From: Pseudomonadota bacterium
GTDB lineage: Bacteria; Pseudomonadota; Alphaproteobacteria; Rhizobiales; Methylopilaceae
Reading direction: 5' to 3'
NCBI GenBank assembly: GCA_023430145.1
Contig: JAEZCD010000143.1
Location: 1-9,763 of the forward strand
Length of the DNA stretch: 9,763 nt
Below are positions 5,075 through 9,763 of this stretch, piece by piece (the stretch's first letter is position 1; every line of letters starts with the position of its first letter). The position numbers and the translations under genes were made by a program. Below the pieces are notes generated by a model. It made no database searches, was not told the DNA's origin, and saw only the letters and a program-made list of their open reading frames with translations.

Positions 5075-6373
5075 TTGGTCCGGGCAGTGCGATGGATCGT
5101 ACTCGTTCTCGGCATCGCGCTGATCCTGGGCGCCGAGATGGCTCGCGCGTGCGCCCAGCCCGCTGGCCCGGTCGTCATCCATTTCTTCTGGGGCGAAGGC
5201 TGCCCGCATTGTGCCGAGGCAAAACCCTTCCTGGAGGGCTTGCTCGCGCGTCATCCCGGCACCGAGCTGCGCTCGTACGAAGTCACGTCCAGCGAGGAGA
5301 ACGCGGCGCTCTTTGCGAAGATGGCCGCGGCGCGCGGCTTCGAGCCCGTCGGCGTGCCGACGATCCTCGTCGGGGAGCGATACTGGATCGGCTACGGGCC
5401 GGGCACGGCTGTGCAGATCGAAGCCGCGCTGGCGGCCTGCCTAGCGGACGGATGCCCGGATGGCGGGACCGCGGACAGCGCCGTCGAAGGTACCGGGGTG
5501 ATCGACCTGCCGCTGCTCGGCCCGGTCGACCTCGCGCGGCACTCGCTGTGGATCAGCACCGCCCTCATCGCATTCGTCGACGGGTTCAATCCATGCTCGC
5601 TATGGGTCCTGTCGATCCTCGTCGCACTCGCCCTGCATACCGGCTCGCGCCAGAAGGTGCTGCTGATCGGCCTCGTCTTCGTCAGCGTGACGGCAGCCGT
5701 CTATGCGCTCTTCATCGCCGGGCTCTTCACCTTCCTTGCCGTCGTCGGCTTCGCCGGCTGGATCCAAATCGTCGTGGCGGCGATCGCGCTCGTCTTCGGT
5801 GCCGTCAACCTCAAGGACTACTTCTTCTACAAAGAAGGCGTGTCCTTCACCATCGACGACCGGCACAAGCCCGGCATTTATCGGCGCATACGGCACGTCA
5901 TCGATGCCCGCCACTCGGTGTTGGGTCTCGTCGGGGCGACGGTGGTGCTCGCGGTCGGCGTATCGCTCGTCGAGTTCAGCTGCACGGCCGGGTTCCCGGT
6001 CCTGTGGACGAACCTGCTCGCCGCGCAGGAGGTCACGCCGACCACCTTCGTCCTCCTCCTATTGCTCTACCTGCTGATCTATCAGCTCGACGAGCTCGCG
6101 GTCTTTCTGGTGGCCGTCTTCACCTTGAGGGCGAGCCGGATCGAGGAGAAGCAGGGACGTATCCTCAAGCTGATCGGCGGCGTCCTGATGCTGACGCTGG
6201 CGGGGGTCATGCTGGTCGATCCGGCGCTGATGAACCGGCTCGGCAGCTCGCTGGCAATCTTCGGCGCCGCATTCGCGGCCTCCGGCCTGGTGCTGCTGGT
6301 CCATCGCCGGATTCTGCCGGCCTTCGGCATTCGGATCGGCACCGAGGCGGCGCATCCCGGGCCGCCGGCGTGA
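5075..6373 (+). CDS. Membrane protein: N-terminal periplasmic thioredoxin-like (CPHC) domain fused to CcdA/DsbD-like membrane domain
   Basis: This 432-residue protein opens with a signal peptide or anchor (basic start, hydrophobic 8-20, cleavage plausible after ARA at 23-25). A thioredoxin/glutaredoxin-like domain (about 32-125) follows, with active site CPHC (C43, C46) and the cis-proline segment GVPTILVG (P95). The linker holds another Cys pair, C122 and C127. The C-terminal part (about 155-412) has six or seven hydrophobic segments with single cysteines in DGFNPCSLW (C174) and EFSCTAGFPV (C303), placed as in the electron-carrying Cys pair of CcdA/DsbD. The likely role is moving reducing equivalents from cytosolic thioredoxin across the inner membrane to its own periplasmic domain, which would then reduce or isomerise envelope disulfides. 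Domain order differs from classical DsbD, which has the thioredoxin domain at the C-terminus. The start is TTG with a good ribosome site. It is probably cotranscribed with the erythromycin-esterase gene. The redox topology is inferred from motifs. Confidence 0.85.
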   Translation: MVRAVRWIVLVLGIALILGAEMARACAQPAGPVVIHFFWGEGCPHCAEAKPFLEGLLARHPGTELRSYEVTSSEENAALFAKMAAARGFEPVGVPTILVGERYWIGYGPGTAVQIEAALAACLADGCPDGGTADSAVEGTGVIDLPLLGPVDLARHSLWISTALIAFVDGFNPCSLWVLSILVALALHTGSRQKVLLIGLVFVSVTAAVYALFIAGLFTFLAVVGFAGWIQIVVAAIALVFGAVNLKDYFFYKEGVSFTIDDRHKPGIYRRIRHVIDARHSVLGLVGATVVLAVGVSLVEFSCTAGFPVLWTNLLAAQEVTPTTFVLLLLLYLLIYQLDELAVFLVAVFTLRASRIEEKQGRILKLIGGVLMLTLAGVMLVDPALMNRLGSSLAIFGAAFAASGLVLLVHRRILPAFGIRIGTEAAHPGPPA

Positions 6374-6380
6374 ACTTCTG

Positions 6381-6405
6381 TCGCGGGCGCGGAGCTCGCC
6401 TGCGA
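6381..6405. terminator. Candidate bidirectional terminator hairpin between convergent genes
   Basis: TCGCGGGCG (6381-6389) pairs with CGCCTGCGA (6397-6405), nine pairs including one G-T, around a 7-nt loop. It lies in the 40-bp gap between the stop codons of two converging genes, where a shared terminator is expected. There is no T-run on either side, so it would be a weak or non-canonical intrinsic terminator. Confidence 0.4.
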
Positions 6406-6413
6406 GACGCAGG

Positions 6414-7517
6414 TCAGCCGGGAGGCGGGCCGCCTCTCTTCGGATCGTCCGGCCCGAGCATCATCAGCTCGGCGAGATTCTCCTGGCTGACGTAGCCGAG
6501 AAAGCGGCCGCTGCCGTCGACAACGGCGACGAAGCGTGCTCCGGTCTCGCGCATCTGCTTCACCGCCGTCTCCAGCGATCCGCCGGCGGCGACGCTCGGG
6601 ATGCCGGTCGTCATCACCTCGATCGCCGGGGTTTCCGGCCCGGTCGAGCGGTAAGACCGGATCATGTCGGTCCGGGTGACCATGCCGCGCAGCCGCCCGC
6701 CTCCGTCCAGGACCGGGAACTCGTGCTGGGTGGTACGCAGGAGCAGCGCGGCCGCGTCCTCGACGGTCGCGTTGGCATCGAGCGCCTCGAAGGCGCGGAT
6801 CATGGCGCGGTCGACGGGAAGCCGGCGCGCGGCCTCGGCGAGGCCGACGTCGCCAGCCTCGGCCTGGGCGGCGATGAAGACGAAGATGGCGATGAAGACG
6901 AGGATGGCGTTGCCCGTGAAGAGGCCGACGAAGCCGAAGCCGAAGGCGAGCGCCTGGCCCGTCAGGGCGGCGATCTCGGTCGCCCGGCGGCGCCCGAGCC
7001 ACGCCGACAGCGCCGCCCGCAGAACCCGCCCGCCATCCATCGGAAAGGCGGGGATGAGGTTGAACAGGACGAGCACGATGTTGACCGCGGCGAGGCGCGC
7101 CAGGAAACCGAAGGCCGGGTTGTCGATGTCGGCGACCTCGGCGACGTCGACCTGCGCCCCGAGGAAGAGGACCAGAACCGCCGCGATCAGAACATTCACC
7201 GCCGGGCCGGCGATGGCGATGACGATCTCCTCGGAGGGGCGCTCGGGTATCCGCGACAGGCGCGCGAGGCCGCCGATCGGCAGGAGCGTGATGTCGGGCG
7301 TGGTGATCCCGTAGCGCCGGGCGGCGAGCGCATGGCCGAGCTCGTGCAGCGCGACGCAGGTGAAGACCGCGAGCACGAACAGCACCGACTCGATCGCCGC
7401 GTCCGCGCCGCCTTGCAGATACTGCGCGATGCCGATCCAGGCGAGCAGCAGGAGAAAGGTGACGTGGATGCGGATCTCGCTCCCTGCCACGCGCGCGATG
7501 GTGAGTGACCAGGGCAT
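6414..7517 (-). CDS. Site-2 protease family (M50) zinc metalloprotease with two CBS domains
   Basis: This 367-residue integral membrane protein has the zinc-binding helix ALHELGHALAARR (H58, E59, H62) and the second conserved site NLIPAFPMDGGRVLRA (N153, D161), the hallmark of site-2 proteases cleaving substrates within the membrane. Hydrophobic segments lie at about 20-35, 44-62, 98-120, 136-156 and 185-217. Two cytosolic CBS domains follow (about 228-290 and 298-352), a common arrangement that may let adenine nucleotides control activity. It resembles the rhizobial and mycobacterial CBS-linked M50 proteins (for example the DosR-regulated Rv2625c). The substrate, perhaps an anti-sigma factor or other membrane regulator, is unknown and none is encoded nearby. 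The ATG at 7515-7517 is preceded by GGAG (7526-7529) eight bases upstream, and family similarity starts there (MPWSLTIARVAGSEIRIHV). A longer open frame to 7598 is non-homologous. The gene follows ppsA on the same strand after 111 bp, so cotranscription is possible. Confidence 0.93.
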   Translation of the reverse strand: MPWSLTIARVAGSEIRIHVTFLLLLAWIGIAQYLQGGADAAIESVLFVLAVFTCVALHELGHALAARRYGITTPDITLLPIGGLARLSRIPERPSEEIVIAIAGPAVNVLIAAVLVLFLGAQVDVAEVADIDNPAFGFLARLAAVNIVLVLFNLIPAFPMDGGRVLRAALSAWLGRRRATEIAALTGQALAFGFGFVGLFTGNAILVFIAIFVFIAAQAEAGDVGLAEAARRLPVDRAMIRAFEALDANATVEDAAALLLRTTQHEFPVLDGGGRLRGMVTRTDMIRSYRSTGPETPAIEVMTTGIPSVAAGGSLETAVKQMRETGARFVAVVDGSGRFLGYVSQENLAELMMLGPDDPKRGGPPPG

Positions 7518-7628
7518 CGGAAAATCTCCGGCTTGGGACGATGAGTGACGCTGCGACGAGAGCCTATCTCGACCCCATGCGGGACAAGGTCCAGTCACCG
7601 GAGCGATTCCTGCAGGGCTTCCGGATGC
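7518..7628 (-). other. Gap between ppsA and site-2 protease gene, no promoter or terminator recognised
   Basis: This 111-bp gap holds the ribosome site of the protease gene (7526-7529). I see no FixK/FNR box, no strong hairpin followed by a T-run and no clear sigma-70 promoter. Read-through from ppsA is the simplest reading. Confidence 0.4.
7526..7529 (-). promoter_or_regulatory. Ribosome binding site deciding the start of the site-2 protease gene
   Basis: GGAG (minus strand) stands eight bases before ATG 7515-7517. An in-frame upstream ATG at 7598 would add 27 residues with no family similarity, so this internal start is preferred. Confidence 0.65.

Positions 7629-9763
<2,135 letters not shown>

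Noticed and set aside
3692..5254. Minus-strand open frame of 520 codons opposite the erythromycin-esterase gene
   Set aside because: Its translation has no domain and is a mirror of the codon bias of the real gene, which has a strong ribosome site and an intact family signature.
5056..6495. Plus-strand frame of 479 codons overlapping the thioredoxin/CcdA-like gene
   Set aside because: It is out of frame with the CPHC and membrane motifs, is Arg/Gly-rich, and reads into the convergent protease gene.

Overview
The window looks like a short contig from a GC-rich alphaproteobacterium, probably of the rhizobial order (Hyphomicrobiales). This rests on the very high GC with strong G/C third-position bias, the style of the proteins, and FixK/FNR-type operator sequences. 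The assignment is an inference and no marker gene is present. Seven protein genes are supported, plus the first ~40 codons of an eighth. No rRNA, tRNA, CRISPR array or insertion sequence was seen. Coding density is high, and the longest stretch between well-supported genes is the divergent promoter region at 3619-3745.

Layout: 1-279 is a perfect inverted repeat with 124-nt arms around a C/G homopolymer spacer. It is most likely a fold-back artefact at a contig end, and it cuts off a leftward gene that starts at 277. From 3618 leftward runs a probable operon on the minus strand: a small alpha/beta hydrolase of the dienelactone-hydrolase type (2983-3618), a metallo-beta-lactamase/beta-CASP ribonuclease-like protein (1285-2880), a tandem-domain universal stress protein (371-1204), then the truncated gene. 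Divergent from it on the plus strand are an erythromycin-esterase-family protein (3746-5059) and, 15 bp later, a membrane protein with an N-terminal thioredoxin-like CPHC domain and a C-terminal CcdA/DsbD-like membrane domain (5075-6373). Converging on these from the right, on the minus strand, are a site-2 protease with two CBS domains (6414-7517) and a phosphoenolpyruvate synthase whose N-terminus is cut off by the right end (7629-9763).

The main regulatory signal is a near-perfect FixK/FNR box (TTGAC-N4-ATCAA, 3682-3695) in the middle of the divergent promoter region. A second, weaker box (1259-1272) lies about 55 bp upstream of the universal stress protein start. Together with the gene content this suggests a low-oxygen or energy-stress survival regulon. 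It resembles in composition, but not in regulator, the mycobacterial DosR dormancy regulon, which also contains universal stress proteins, a CBS-linked site-2 protease, an erythromycin-esterase-domain protein and a dienelactone-hydrolase-domain protein. The plausible division of labour is RNA turnover (beta-CASP nuclease), ATP-sensing stress protection (Usp), envelope thiol redox control (thioredoxin/CcdA-like fusion), membrane proteolysis (site-2 protease) and carbon re-routing from pyruvate to PEP (PpsA). Any joint function is inference.
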